Origin: Candidatus Cloacimonadota bacterium
Lineage (GTDB): Bacteria; Cloacimonadota; Cloacimonadia; Cloacimonadales; JAFGVF01
NCBI GenBank assembly: GCA_016938155.1
Contig: JAFGVF010000078.1
Span: 1 to 6,403 of the forward strand
DNA length: 6,403 nucleotides
Reading direction: 5' to 3'
The position numbers were made by a program, and so were the translations under genes. Every line of letters begins with the position of its first letter. Positions within the stretch are counted from its first letter, which is position 1. The notes beneath the pieces were generated by a model. The model saw only the letters and a list, made by a program, of their open reading frames with translations. It had not been told where the DNA came from and did not search any database. Of the stretch, positions 6,299-6,403 are shown piece by piece.

Positions 6299-6331
6299 GT
6301 TCGTCTCCCGTTGCTCGCACCCGAGACGAAC
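6299..6331. repeat. 9-bp inverted repeat, 15-base loop
   Basis: GTTCGTCTC (6299-6307) pairs perfectly with GAGACGAAC (6323-6331) around the loop CCGTTGCTCGCACCC. The patch is much richer in GC than the flanking intergenic DNA. No T tract follows on the plus strand and none on the minus strand, so it is not an ordinary intrinsic terminator. It has the look of a dispersed intergenic palindrome. Confidence 0.7.
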
Positions 6332-6363
6332 GAGTGGAAAATGGTTTAGAAGCGAGTGAAAAT
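6331..6363 (+). repeat. Imperfect direct repeat CGAGTG(G)AAAAT
   Basis: CGAGTGGAAAAT at 6331-6342 recurs as CGAGTGAAAAT at 6353-6363, differing by one G, with starts 22 bases apart. The first copy begins at the last base of the right arm of the inverted repeat at 6299-6331, so the two structures may form one element. Two copies only. Confidence 0.5.
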
Positions 6364-6403
6364 TTTGTGGTTGCAGGATTCGTAATCAGATGGTTTTGGT
6401 TAA

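Larger units (their letters stand above)
6024..6403. other. Non-coding region upstream of rpsT
   Basis: This 380-base stretch has no convincing gene on either strand. From left to right it holds the rpsT ribosome binding site and promoter, the spaced inverted repeat, an AT-rich part (about 6175-6290) with only two weak 6-bp hairpins (around 6233-6248 and 6246-6264), and the repeat element at the right end. The final bases, 6364-6403, show nothing I can name. The gene upstream of rpsT lies beyond the window. Confidence 0.6.

Noticed and set aside
6184..6360. Plus-strand open frame of 58 codons starting at ATG 6184
   Set aside because: No ribosome binding site at a usable distance, composition unlike a protein (it runs through the palindrome and direct repeats), no recognisable domain, and it lies in the region upstream of rpsT.
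1..6403. CRISPR array, tRNA, rRNA or insertion sequence
   Set aside because: No regularly spaced repeats, no cloverleaf-like or rRNA-like sequence and no transposase motif were seen on either strand.

Overview
The window reads as a chromosomal segment of an AT-rich, didermic bacterium. The best guess is a member of the FCB group, possibly Cloacimonadota or a relative. The grounds are family content (a DUF4837-type lipoprotein, a short YjbH-like barrel protein, a DUF3098-like small membrane protein and a DUF58 protein together), two lipoproteins and an outer-membrane protein ending in Phe. Placement is by recall of family distribution, not by any search, and is not certain below the group level.

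Bases 1-5641 are one tightly packed plus-strand block, very likely a single transcript whose promoter lies upstream of the window. In order: the C-terminal end of an unrecognised membrane protein (2-238), pgsA for phosphatidylglycerophosphate synthase (231-770), a DUF4837-like lipoprotein (770-1831), a YjbH-like outer-membrane protein (1843-2622), a TPR lipoprotein (2619-4553), a 66-residue two-helix membrane protein (4563-4763) and a DUF58 protein (4763-5641). Four of the six junctions overlap by 1 to 8 bases and the other two leave gaps of 9 and 11 bases, so translational coupling is likely throughout. One gene (the TPR lipoprotein) starts with TTG inside the stop region of its neighbour. 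The shared theme is the cell envelope: phospholipid synthesis in the inner membrane, then exported lipoproteins and a barrel, then a small membrane protein and a cytosolic vWA-like adaptor. A joint function is inferred from operon structure only.

Bases 5642-5756 hold a strong bidirectional terminator nested inside a second inverted repeat, which closes the operon and the convergent rpsT. rpsT (ribosomal protein S20) occupies 5757-6023 on the minus strand with a good ribosome binding site and a TTGACA promoter element upstream.

Bases 6024-6403 carry no convincing gene. They hold the rpsT promoter region with a widely spaced 9-bp inverted repeat, and at the right end a GC-richer 9-bp inverted repeat with adjacent CGAGTG direct repeats that looks like a copy or fragment of a dispersed intergenic repeat. 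No mobile element, CRISPR array, tRNA or rRNA was seen. I did not find a clearly new system. The most interesting item is the envelope operon itself, with uncharacterised DUF families tied to pgsA and a DUF58 gene without a MoxR gene beside it in the window.
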